Shown here piece by piece: positions 1-6,642 of a stretch of DNA of 9,014 nt. Origin of the DNA: Ilumatobacteraceae bacterium (GTDB lineage Bacteria; Actinomycetota; Acidimicrobiia; Acidimicrobiales; Ilumatobacteraceae); contig JAIOXC010000056.1 of assembly GCA_021741795.1 (NCBI GenBank), positions 1-9,014 of the forward strand, written 5' to 3'. How positions within the stretch are numbered: position 1 is the first letter of the stretch; every line of letters begins with the position of its first letter. The position numbers and the translations under genes are program-made. The notes below the pieces were generated by a model. It did not search any database and was not told the origin of the DNA. It saw nothing but the letters and a program-made list of their open reading frames with translations.

Positions 1-136
1 CTGTGCCGACAACTGTGCCGACAACTGTGCCGACAACTGTGCCGACAACTGTGCCGACAACTGTGCCGACAACTGTGCCGACAACTGTGCCGACAACTGT
101 GCCGACAACTGTGCCGACAACTGTGCCGACAACTGT
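1..136 (+). repeat. 12-bp perfect tandem repeat (coding, V-P-T-T unit)
   Basis: The unit ctgtgccgacaa occurs eleven times without a single mismatch from base 1 to 132, and ctgt follows before the pattern breaks. The array already runs at base 1, so its true length is unknown. The unit is four codons (GTG CCG ACA ACT), so gain or loss of units changes protein length but not reading frame. It encodes a Pro/Thr-rich extended stretch in the surface protein. Identical codons in every copy point to recent expansion or homogenisation. Confidence 0.97.
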
Positions 137-1991
137 TACTCCAACGAATACGTCCTTGGATGTGCTGCCGGGTAGCGGTGGTATCGCAGTTCCGCCAGGT
201 AGTGGTGTAGCTGTCGTTAATGGCAAAGTCATCGAATTGATCGTGACCGTGGCACAAGATGGTTCTGGGGTTGTTGAGTTTCCTGGCGAATTTGTCGTGC
301 AGATCATTCCGAGAGATGCTGATGGATCAGTCATTCCGCCAAATGAGAGCAATGCGATTCGTGCGTATCAGGGAAGAATCATTGAGATTGGTGGAGAGGG
401 TTTTGCACCAAACACTGAAGTTGAGGTGTGGGTCAATTCCGAGCCAGTGTTACTCGGAACGGCAATCACTGATCAAGCTGGAAGTTTTTCGAAAGTATTC
501 GATTTACCGGTTGGATTAGCTCCAGGCCTGCACACACTCACATTGGGCGGCACTACGAAAAATGGTCAAGTAGTGAAGGCTTCCATTGCGCTTCTCGTCG
601 AGCAAACACCATCTGTGGCTACTAACTCTGACTCCGCTACATCTGAAGCCACCACATCTGACGCTGCGCCGTTTGACCCGAAGTCGGAACCAAAGGGCGT
701 TGTCGACTTGGTGGCCAATCTTGTAGCGCTTCTCGCTCTTGCATCATTGGGTGGTGGCGCTAGTGGGAATGCAGGTCGACGCGAAGACGACGAACCTAGC
801 GATGATGACGATCGTGGTTCTGGCGATGTTTCGGATGTTGCCGTCAAGCATCACAAAACGGACATAGCTGGTGAAGACGTACTCAGAATGCCACGGATCT
901 CGATTGTCGATCGTGTGATGAAGCGCGCTCCGAGCGTGTTGGCGCATCGATCACCACTAATTGGTCGTGTTCTTACCGATGGAACATACTTGCGGTCTGG
1001 CTTCGGTGCATTGTGGCTCATGCTGCCATTGTTAGGAATAGTTCTTGGATTCATGTCGGCAATGAACACCAATTTCGATGTGAGGATGCCGTCGCTCATG
1101 TTGCTGACTGCAGTCGTTGTGTTGGGGACGCTTGATGCGTTTTCTGGATACTTGGCTTCTGTTGTGTTCGGCTTAGCCGTACTTCTTGGCGGCGGAATGG
1201 ATTCTGCAGATTCGATTCGAGGTGTGGTTGGAATTTGGGTATTTAGCTTCGGTGTGCCGTTACTCGCAACTGCTACGCGTCCGTTCCGTCGCACTGCAAG
1301 CGGAGTCGTGGGCGTCTGGGAAAGATGTGCCGACGTCGTTTTGATTGCACTTTTCGGTGCATGGGCTGCTGGTGCAATGTTCTCGTCGCTGCCTGGACTC
1401 ATCGGATTCAGACCGGATTATGCGAGTCGTATTTCGCACATACAAATTGTTGTGCTTGTAGCGCTTGTTTCTCGATACATACTCGAGAATGTTGTTGCAG
1501 TGCTTGCGCCATCGCGCTTAAAAGAGTTTTCTACGGTTTCATTGCCGATGGCATCCAATACTCAAATAATTGTTTCATCATTATTGCGAACGGCTGCGTA
1601 TGTGTTCGTTGCTTCTGTGTTCATCGGAAACAACTGGGCGCTTTGGGTTGGTGGTGCGATCTATCTCATTCCAAAATTAGTAGCGCTGGTAGACGATGCA
1701 CTTCCAAACATCTCGACCATTCATCGTTATATGCCGCGTGGAATATTAAAAGTTGTTCTTATGCTTTTCGTTGCACGTTGGTGGGGTGATGTGATCGGGT
1801 CGCGAGTTACAGACCCCGAACAAATGATCAAAGTTGGTTTCGTACTTTTGGGTGTACCAGGAATTGTGCTCACCGTGCTGGGTTGGTTTGCGCGCGATAG
1901 TCGCCCATGGCCGAGCACGTGGTTTACGCGCATCTCTGGCGCAATCATTTTGCTGGTTGGTGTTCTTGTAGTGTTCGGCGTACTCCCGTAA
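1..1991 (+). CDS. Large repeat-bearing, Ig-like-domain, multi-pass membrane protein (5' partial)
   Basis: I do not recognise this family. The frame is open from base 1 (first full codon at base 3) to TAA at 1989-1991, and the true start lies upstream. Counting from base 3, residues 1-45 are V-P-T-T repeats. Residues about 120-200 look like the beta-sandwich domain common in actinobacterial surface proteins, with the pattern GEGFAPNTEVEVWVNSEP, LGTAITDQAGSF and GLHTLTLGG. A Ser/Thr-rich linker (203-222) leads to a hydrophobic segment at about 232-250, then a very acidic stretch (EDDEPSDDDD, 261-270). From about 334 to the end there are roughly eleven hydrophobic segments (near 334-354, 361-380, 382-398, 405-422, 442-462, 478-500, 520-540, 543-563, 580-597, 609-628, 643-661). 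The layout suggests an exposed N-terminal region on a polytopic membrane module. No catalytic or transport motif is visible. It is separated from recA by hairpins and a promoter, so it is probably a separate transcription unit. Confidence 0.85.
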   Translation, partial: VPTTVPTTVPTTVPTTVPTTVPTTVPTTVPTTVPTTVPTTVPTTVTPTNTSLDVLPGSGGIAVPPGSGVAVVNGKVIELIVTVAQDGSGVVEFPGEFVVQIIPRDADGSVIPPNESNAIRAYQGRIIEIGGEGFAPNTEVEVWVNSEPVLLGTAITDQAGSFSKVFDLPVGLAPGLHTLTLGGTTKNGQVVKASIALLVEQTPSVATNSDSATSEATTSDAAPFDPKSEPKGVVDLVANLVALLALASLGGGASGNAGRREDDEPSDDDDRGSGDVSDVAVKHHKTDIAGEDVLRMPRISIVDRVMKRAPSVLAHRSPLIGRVLTDGTYLRSGFGALWLMLPLLGIVLGFMSAMNTNFDVRMPSLMLLTAVVVLGTLDAFSGYLASVVFGLAVLLGGGMDSADSIRGVVGIWVFSFGVPLLATATRPFRRTASGVVGVWERCADVVLIALFGAWAAGAMFSSLPGLIGFRPDYASRISHIQIVVLVALVSRYILENVVAVLAPSRLKEFSTVSLPMASNTQIIVSSLLRTAAYVFVASVFIGNNWALWVGGAIYLIPKLVALVDDALPNISTIHRYMPRGILKVVLMLFVARWWGDVIGSRVTDPEQMIKVGFVLLGVPGIVLTVLGWFARDSRPWPSTWFTRISGAIILLVGVLVVFGVLP

Positions 1992-2005
1992 CCCCAAACA
2001 CCCGT

Positions 2006-2025
2006 CGTTCGGTTCAGACCGAACG
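2006..2025 (+). terminator. Hairpin after membrane-protein gene
   Basis: CGTTCGGT (2006-2013) and ACCGAACG (2018-2025) are perfectly complementary around the 4-nt loop TCAG, starting 14 nt after the stop codon. No T-run follows, so this is not a classical intrinsic terminator. It could act as a tailless actinobacterial terminator or protect the 3' end. Its GTTC/GAAC order is opposite to that of a LexA box. Confidence 0.45.
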
Positions 2026-2028
2026 CTC

Positions 2029-2051
2029 AAACCCAAGCCCAGTATGGGTTT
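2029..2051 (+). terminator. Second hairpin, possible terminator with short T tail
   Basis: AAACCCA (2029-2035) pairs with TGGGTTT (2045-2051) around a 9-nt loop. The stem ends in TTT and lies directly after the hairpin at 2006-2025 and before the recA promoter. The tandem hairpins are a plausible transcription stop for the upstream gene. The 7-bp stem is weak and activity is inferred. Confidence 0.35.
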
Positions 2052-2059
2052 CAGAATGC

Positions 2060-2088
2060 TTGACCGAACACCTGTTCGTGTGTAAGGT
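2060..2088 (+). promoter_or_regulatory. recA promoter (-35 TTGACC, 17-bp spacer, -10 TAAGGT)
   Basis: TTGACC at 2060-2065 and TAAGGT at 2083-2088 are separated by exactly 17 bp and fit the actinobacterial housekeeping-sigma pattern TTGAC-N17-TAnnnT. Transcription would start near 2095, giving a recA leader of about 128 nt. The LexA box fills most of the spacer, so LexA binding should block RNA polymerase. The start site is inferred. Confidence 0.7.
2065..2078 (+). promoter_or_regulatory. LexA-binding SOS box in recA promoter
   Basis: The sequence CGAACACCTGTTCG is a palindrome with perfect 5-bp arms (CGAAC / GTTCG) around ACCT. It matches the Gram-positive and actinobacterial SOS box core GAAC-N4-GTTC. 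It sits between the -35 and -10 elements about 145 bp upstream of the recA start, as expected for LexA repression that is relieved by DNA damage. LexA itself is not in the window. Confidence 0.85.
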
Positions 2089-2209
2089 CAACTCATCCCA
2101 AACGGGAAACTCATCTCCACATCGTCAGCAAACCCCGCAACACCCCAACTTTAGGGTGCCAAGTCAGCCCAGAAGTCAACATAACTACCAAACACACAAA
2201 TAGAAAGAC

Positions 2210-2216
2210 AGGAAGG
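2210..2216 (+). promoter_or_regulatory. recA ribosome binding site
   Basis: AGGAAGG lies 6 nt before the ATG at 2223 and fixes that codon as the recA start. It is the only strong Shine-Dalgarno sequence that I see in the window. Confidence 0.8.
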
Positions 2217-2222
2217 CCCATC

Positions 2223-3320
2223 ATGGCTAGCAAAGAGAGCAAGCACCACGAAGTAAAAAACAATTCCAACGAATCAGTGAGTGACCGCATGAAGGCACTC
2301 GACATGGCTCTTGGTCAGATCGACAAGCAGTTCGGCAAAGGCTCGATCATGCGCATGGGCGAAAAAGATTCCATGAAAATCGCATCCATTCCTACCGGCG
2401 CACTCCCACTTGACATCGCACTCGGCGTTGGCGGTTTGCCACGCGGTCGTGTCGTTGAAATCTTCGGCCCTGAGTCATCGGGTAAGTCAACGCTTGCAAT
2501 GCACGTGGTGGCCGAAGCCCAACGCAATGGCGGCATCTGCGCCTACGTCGACGCTGAGCACGCAATGGATCCCGTGTACGCAAGTGCAATTGGTGTCGAC
2601 ATTGACAACCTCTTGATCTCGCAGCCAGACACTGGTGAGCAAGCACTCGAGATCGTCGACATGTTGGTGCGCTCCGGCTCACTCGATGTCATCGTGATCG
2701 ACTCGGTAGCTGCGCTTACACCACGTGCCGAAATTGAAGGCGAGATGGGCGACAGCCACATGGGCTTGCAGGCTCGATTGATGAGCCAGGCATTGCGCAA
2801 GCTCACAGCCAACCTCAACAAATCCGACACGATTTTGATTTTCATCAACCAGTTGCGCGAAAAGATTGGTGTGATGTTCGGTTCGCCAGAAACAACAACT
2901 GGTGGTCGTGCACTCAAGTTCTATTCGTCGGTTCGTCTCGACATTCGTCGCATCGAATCAATCAAGGACGGCGTCGAGATCGTTGGATCACGCACACGCG
3001 TCAAGGTTGTGAAGAACAAGGTTGCTCCACCATTCCGTCAAGCCGAATTCGACATCATGTACGGCAAGGGCATCAGTCGTGAAGGTGCCGTGCTCGACAT
3101 GGCAGTCGAAATGGGCATCGCCAAGAAGTCTGGTGCGTGGTTTACCTACGACGGAGAGCAAATGGGTCAAGGTCGTGAAAACGCCAAGAATTTCTTGCTC
3201 GAGAATCCAGAAATCATGGTTCAGATGGCCGAACGTGTACGACAGCAGTCGGGTGTTGGCGCAGATGCCGACGCAGCAGCTTTCACTGAAAAAGACGACG
3301 AGCCAATCAATCTCGACTAG
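2223..3320 (+). CDS. recA: Recombinase RecA
   Basis: RecA coats single-stranded DNA, drives homologous pairing and strand exchange, and as an active filament triggers LexA self-cleavage. At 365 residues it is complete (E. coli has about 352) and contains no intein. Visible motifs are Walker A GPESSGKST (82-90), the catalytic Glu in DAEHA (Glu112), Walker B VIVID (156-160), the DNA-binding L1 loop EGEMGDSHMGLQ (172-183) and the L2 loop region around 209-228 (NQLREKIGVMFG, then SPETTTGGRA). The C-terminal tail is acidic (EKDDEPINLD), as in other RecA proteins, where it restrains filament activity. The N-terminal 20 residues are polar and variable. The ATG is supported by AGGAAGG 6 nt upstream. 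The promoter holds a LexA box, so the gene is SOS-regulated. A hairpin follows, and recX, often the next gene, is absent here. Confidence 0.99.
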   Translation: MASKESKHHEVKNNSNESVSDRMKALDMALGQIDKQFGKGSIMRMGEKDSMKIASIPTGALPLDIALGVGGLPRGRVVEIFGPESSGKSTLAMHVVAEAQRNGGICAYVDAEHAMDPVYASAIGVDIDNLLISQPDTGEQALEIVDMLVRSGSLDVIVIDSVAALTPRAEIEGEMGDSHMGLQARLMSQALRKLTANLNKSDTILIFINQLREKIGVMFGSPETTTGGRALKFYSSVRLDIRRIESIKDGVEIVGSRTRVKVVKNKVAPPFRQAEFDIMYGKGISREGAVLDMAVEMGIAKKSGAWFTYDGEQMGQGRENAKNFLLENPEIMVQMAERVRQQSGVGADADAAAFTEKDDEPINLD

Positions 3321-3352
3321 TCGCGGTTAATCGCCAATAACCAGCAAAGTTT

Positions 3353-3388
3353 CCTGTCGGCGAGTGTCCCTACACATTCGCCGACAGG
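3353..3388 (+). terminator. Strong hairpin after recA
   Basis: CCTGTCGGCGAGTGT (3353-3367) pairs with ACATTCGCCGACAGG (3374-3388) over 15 positions with a single G-T wobble, around the 6-nt loop CCCTAC. It starts 33 nt after the recA stop. Only a weak T stretch (ATTTC) follows, so it is either a tailless terminator or a stable 3' end. It separates recA from the miaB operon. Confidence 0.65.
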
Positions 3389-3424
3389 GCTGCCATTTCG
3401 CCGTATTCACAAAATGTGTGGCGG

Positions 3425-3430
3425 TAAACT
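3425..3430 (+). promoter_or_regulatory. Probable -10 element of the miaB operon
   Basis: TAAACT fits the actinobacterial -10 pattern TAnnnT and ends 9 nt before the GTG of miaB. Transcription starting 6-7 nt after it would leave a leader of only a few bases, which would explain why no Shine-Dalgarno sequence precedes miaB. No good -35 is found at 16-18 bp. An imperfect inverted repeat (CGCC at 3399-3402, CACA-AAA-TGTG at 3408-3418, GGCG at 3420-3423) lies just upstream and could be an operator, or chance. Confidence 0.45.
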
Positions 3431-3439
3431 TAGACACCT

Positions 3440-4870
3440 GTGACTCGTAAATATGTTGTGCGCACCTTTGGGTGCCAGATGAATGCTCATGACTCCGAGC
3501 GCATCTCTGGGTTACTCGAGCAAGACGGCATGGAACGCGCCGAAAGTGAAGATGATGCAGATCTCGTAGTTCTCAATACCTGCTGTATTCGTGAGAATGC
3601 CGATGAGAAGTTGTACGGCAGTCTTGGGTGGCTCAAGCCTTGGAAAGAAAAGGGTATTGAGTTAGGCCGAGAGCGCCAGATCATGGTTGCTGGTTGCTTG
3701 GCCCAAAAAGACAAAGACCGGGTGCGCAAGCGCGCTCCGTATGTCGATGTTGTCATGGGCACACACAATGTTCACCGCGCAGTTGATCTGCTCGAGCATG
3801 CATCTATGAGCGGTGGCATCACCGAGATCTTTGACGAAGCCGTAATTGATGACCATGCGCTGTTTCCAAGCGCGTTACCAGTGCGTCGAGAGCGTTCGTA
3901 CAACGCATGGGTGACTATTCAGATCGGTTGTGACAACACCTGCACATATTGCATCGTGCCGAGCGTGCGCGGCAAGGAAATCAGTCGTCCATTTGGCGAC
4001 ATCGTGGACGAGGTTGCGGCGCTTGCACGAGATGGTGTTACGGAGATCTCGCTGCTCGGACAGAATGTCAATAGCTATGGCCGAGATCTTTCGCTCGACG
4101 CTCGTCGTGCAGGCGATGCCGATATCAAACTGCGACCACAGTTTGGCGAATTGCTTCGCGCCGTTGGGGCAGTCGATGGAATACGTCGCGTTCGTTACGT
4201 AAGCCCGCACCCCAAGGACATGAATCTTGAGACGCTCATGGCGATGGCCGAGACTCCTGCTGTGTGCGAGCACTTGCATTATCCGTTGCAGTCAGGCTCC
4301 GATCGCGTGCTGACGCTGATGCATCGTGGCTATACCGCACAGAAGTATCTCGAGAAGATCGCACAAGCGCGTTCGTTAATCGAAGACGCTGCTGTAACTA
4401 CCGACATCATTGTTGGCTTTCCGGGCGAGACAGAGGAAGATTTTGTGCAGTCGCTCGAGGTTGCCGCAGAAGCACAATTTGATTCTGCGTATTTGTTTAT
4501 TTTTTCGCCACGCGAAGGCACCGAAGCAGCAAAGATGCAAGAGCACTTCATTGCGCCAGAAGTGATGTCGAGTCGTTACGATCGCATGAAAGTGGTGCTT
4601 GATCATTCGGCAATCATCAAGCATGAGGCACGTATTGGTCGCATCGAAGAAGTGATCGTCGAAGGGCGCAATAAGCGCGATGCAGATGCGTTCACGGGCC
4701 GCACTCGTCAAAACAAGTTGGTGCACTTCAAGTCAGCAGATGCATTACGTGCAGGCACATACGCAACAGTCGAGATCACATCGGCCGCACGATTTCACTT
4801 GTCTGGTCAATTGATCGAGGTTGGCGCAGAGCCAACGCACAAGGTGCGACTATCGGTGCAGGCTCTGTGA
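3440..4870 (+). CDS. miaB: tRNA-2-methylthio-N6-dimethylallyladenosine synthase MiaB
   Basis: MiaB is a radical-SAM methylthiotransferase that converts i6A37 to ms2i6A37 in tRNAs reading UNN codons, using two [4Fe-4S] clusters. The 476-residue protein is complete. The N-terminal domain shows the three cluster cysteines: Cys12 (FGCQMN), Cys48 (NTCCIREN) and Cys86 (AGCLAQ). The radical-SAM motif is GCDNTCTYC (Cys164, Cys168, Cys171), and LLGQNVNSYG (205-214), HYPLQSGSD (280-288) and DIIVGFPGET (322-331) follow. The C-terminal region from about 398 is the TRAM RNA-binding domain. The GTG start at 3440 places the FGCQMN motif at the usual distance from the N-terminus. It has no Shine-Dalgarno, consistent with a near-leaderless mRNA. 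It is the first gene of the operon, and its TGA overlaps the GTG of miaA, whose product makes its substrate. Confidence 0.98.
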   Translation: MTRKYVVRTFGCQMNAHDSERISGLLEQDGMERAESEDDADLVVLNTCCIRENADEKLYGSLGWLKPWKEKGIELGRERQIMVAGCLAQKDKDRVRKRAPYVDVVMGTHNVHRAVDLLEHASMSGGITEIFDEAVIDDHALFPSALPVRRERSYNAWVTIQIGCDNTCTYCIVPSVRGKEISRPFGDIVDEVAALARDGVTEISLLGQNVNSYGRDLSLDARRAGDADIKLRPQFGELLRAVGAVDGIRRVRYVSPHPKDMNLETLMAMAETPAVCEHLHYPLQSGSDRVLTLMHRGYTAQKYLEKIAQARSLIEDAAVTTDIIVGFPGETEEDFVQSLEVAAEAQFDSAYLFIFSPREGTEAAKMQEHFIAPEVMSSRYDRMKVVLDHSAIIKHEARIGRIEEVIVEGRNKRDADAFTGRTRQNKLVHFKSADALRAGTYATVEITSAARFHLSGQLIEVGAEPTHKVRLSVQAL

Positions 4871-5766
4871 AGCCCATAGTCATACTTGGCCCTACGGCAA
4901 GCGGTAAATCTGATTCGGCAATGGCTGCGGCCCAAGTCAATGGAAATACACAGATTGTGGTGTGCGATGCAATGCAGGTCTACAAGCGCATGGACATCGG
5001 TACTGCAAAGCCAACGACCGAAGATCAACAACTTGTACAACACCACTGCATCGACTTAGTTGCGCCGAGTGCGCGCTTCACTGTTTCTGATTACCAAAAG
5101 GATGCACGCGCTGCAGTTGCACAGATTCACGAAGCGGGTGCAAACGCCTTGGTGGTGGCTGGCACCGGCTTGTATCTCACGTCATTGATTGACGAGCTGA
5201 GTTTCCCTGGTGAGTGGCCGGCAGTGCGCGCAGAACTTCAACGCGAGCCCGATGTCGCCGCGCTCTACAGGCACCTCAAAGCATTAGACCCAGTTGCTGC
5301 AAAAAATATCGAACGCAGCAATCGTCGACGCATTGAGCGTGCTCTCGAAGTATGTATCGGCAGTGGCAAACCATTTAGTGACAATGCTCCAGGTACTGGC
5401 GCATACCCCGACAATGGCGTGGTGCAAATTGGTTTGCTTTGGCCACGCGAAGTATTGGTGAAGCGGGTTGAGTCGCGAGTGAAAGCGATGTTGCAACGAG
5501 GTTTCTTGGAAGAGGTTGCACAATTACGTAAAGACGGCGCAATGTCACAGACTGCTCGTCAGGCACTTGGCTACGCAGAGCTCAATCGCCATCTCGATGG
5601 ACGGTGCACGCTCGATCAGGCTGTTGGCGACATCGTCACCCACACTCGTCAGTTTGCGGTGCGCCAAGAGCGTTGGTTTCGTCGTGATCCCCGCATTCGT
5701 TGGGTTCACATTGAGAAAGATCCTGTGTCCGAAATTGCTCCAATCTTGGCCGAGCACTTGCGCTAG
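4867..5766 (+). CDS. miaA: tRNA dimethylallyltransferase MiaA
   Basis: MiaA transfers a dimethylallyl group from dimethylallyl diphosphate to N6 of A37 in tRNA, producing the i6A37 that MiaB then thiomethylates. The 299-residue protein is full length. It carries the P-loop GPTASGKS (8-15), the conserved CDAMQVYKRMDIGTAKP (33-49) with the presumed catalytic Asp34, GTGLYLTSLIDEL (99-111), the RRIERALEV helix (154-162), QALGYAE (232-238) and the C-terminal TRQFAVRQERWFRRDPRIRW (260-279), which contacts tRNA. The GTG start overlaps the miaB stop as GTGA, so translation is probably coupled. There is no clear Shine-Dalgarno. Having MiaA and HflX in one operon recalls the enterobacterial miaA-hfq-hflX cluster, although hfq is absent here. 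Confidence 0.98.
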   Translation: MKPIVILGPTASGKSDSAMAAAQVNGNTQIVVCDAMQVYKRMDIGTAKPTTEDQQLVQHHCIDLVAPSARFTVSDYQKDARAAVAQIHEAGANALVVAGTGLYLTSLIDELSFPGEWPAVRAELQREPDVAALYRHLKALDPVAAKNIERSNRRRIERALEVCIGSGKPFSDNAPGTGAYPDNGVVQIGLLWPREVLVKRVESRVKAMLQRGFLEEVAQLRKDGAMSQTARQALGYAELNRHLDGRCTLDQAVGDIVTHTRQFAVRQERWFRRDPRIRWVHIEKDPVSEIAPILAEHLR

Positions 5767-5778
5767 AACGTAGTGAGC

Positions 5779-6642
5779 ATGTCGGGCCAAATCTCTAAGA
5801 TTCAACTGTCAGTCACCAAACACAGCGGTTTGGGCAATGACTTTTTGGTACTCGATAGACGCGAGGCGAGTGCGCTGAGCAACGCTCAGGTTGCTGAAAT
5901 TGATTGGCCAAAGATGGCCCGTAATTGGTGCAACCGAAAGACTGGTATTGGCGCTGACGGTTTATTGCTGCTTGGTCGTGTCAATGCAAACACGCTCACA
6001 ATGCGGTTATTCAATTCTGATGGCTCGCTCGCCGAAATGAGTGGCAATGGCATTCGTTGCTTGGCACAGGCTGCACAGATGGCAGACGGATTGACTAGCG
6101 AAGTTGAGTACGCAGTCACAACTGATGCAGGCGAGCGACGTGTTGTCGTGACACCACGTGCCAACGATCTCCAAACAGTCGATGCAAGCGTTGATATGGG
6201 TCCGATCGGCACGCTTGTTGAGCCATCGGGTTGGGCGAGTCTTGAATGCGACCCGATGCGACCAGTGATGCACATCTCGGTTGGCAATCCGCACTCGGTT
6301 GTCGGTGTGGAAGACGTTGCGATTGTGCCGCTTAAAGAGTTGGGCGAAAAAGTTCCACAGATCAATTTAGAAATCATCGAGCCTGGCCCAGAAGTGAACG
6401 CCATCACGATGCGCGTTCACGAGCGTGGCGCTGGCATTACCCAAGCATGCGGCACGGGTGCGTGTGCAAGCGCGTGGGCTGCAGTGCAGTGGGGCCTTGT
6501 GCCTAAGAGCGCGAGCGAAGTGATCGTGCACATGGATGGTGGCGATGTGAAAGTGCGTGTCAACGAACCAAAATCGGGAAGTGTGACACTCATTGGTCCT
6601 GCGCAATTTATAAGGACGCATGTAGTTGAGATTTCATTGTGA
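5779..6642 (+). CDS. dapF: Diaminopimelate epimerase DapF, Ser at first catalytic Cys position
   Basis: DapF interconverts LL- and meso-diaminopimelate, giving meso-DAP for lysine and, in many actinobacteria, peptidoglycan. It is PLP-independent and uses two cysteines as acid and base. From ATG 5779 it has 287 residues (E. coli 274). Visible motifs are HSGLGNDF (15-22), TGIGADGLLLLG (55-66), FNSDGSLAEMSGNGIRC (78-94), GNPHSVV (169-175) and ERGAGITQACGTGACAS (215-231). The second catalytic cysteine is Cys224. In the first motif the family signature N-x-D-G-S-x4-C-G-N-G-x-R has Ser88 in place of Cys (codon AGT, 6040-6042). Cys94 lies six residues on, but E. coli also has a cysteine there (Cys79), so it is not the usual catalytic residue. 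The K-x-H-G motif reads K-H-S-G. I chose the ATG over GTG 5773 (two residues longer); neither has a good Shine-Dalgarno. It starts 12 nt after miaA and overlaps hflX by GTGA. Confidence 0.93.
   Translation: MSGQISKIQLSVTKHSGLGNDFLVLDRREASALSNAQVAEIDWPKMARNWCNRKTGIGADGLLLLGRVNANTLTMRLFNSDGSLAEMSGNGIRCLAQAAQMADGLTSEVEYAVTTDAGERRVVVTPRANDLQTVDASVDMGPIGTLVEPSGWASLECDPMRPVMHISVGNPHSVVGVEDVAIVPLKELGEKVPQINLEIIEPGPEVNAITMRVHERGAGITQACGTGACASAWAAVQWGLVPKSASEVIVHMDGGDVKVRVNEPKSGSVTLIGPAQFIRTHVVEISL

Noticed and set aside
1..136. A CRISPR array or intergenic repeat element
   Set aside because: The 12-bp units are contiguous without spacers and keep one reading frame that continues into the protein, so this is a coding minisatellite.
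851..1402. A 183-codon open frame on the - strand opposite the membrane-protein gene
   Set aside because: It has a Ser/Thr/Pro/Asn-rich antisense composition with no domain, and is fully covered by a well-supported + strand gene.
1325..1789. A 154-codon cysteine-rich open frame on the + strand within the membrane-protein gene
   Set aside because: It lies wholly inside the long membrane-protein frame. Its Cys/Phe-rich composition is what an offset reading of hydrophobic codons gives. It has no Shine-Dalgarno and no known motif.
2006..2025. A second LexA box upstream of recA
   Set aside because: The palindrome has GTTC before GAAC, the reverse of the required GAAC-N4-GTTC order. A hairpin after the stop codon is the better reading.
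2152..2157. A second recA promoter with -10 TAGGGT
   Set aside because: No -35-like hexamer lies 16-18 bp upstream, and the TTGACC-N17-TAAGGT promoter with the SOS box explains the region better. It may be a minor start.
2223..3320. An intein in RecA, as in some mycobacteria
   Set aside because: The RecA frame is continuous at 365 residues with contiguous Walker A, Walker B and L1/L2 regions, which leaves no room for an intein.
4963..4974. MiaA with D-A instead of D-S in the CDAMQVY motif
   Set aside because: Asp34, the presumed catalytic residue, is retained, and D-A-M-Q is to my knowledge common in actinobacterial MiaA, so this is not a lesion.
5886..6407. A 173-codon - strand frame opposite dapF
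   Set aside because: It is an antisense shadow of dapF, whose family motifs are clear. No ribosome site or recognisable motif was seen.
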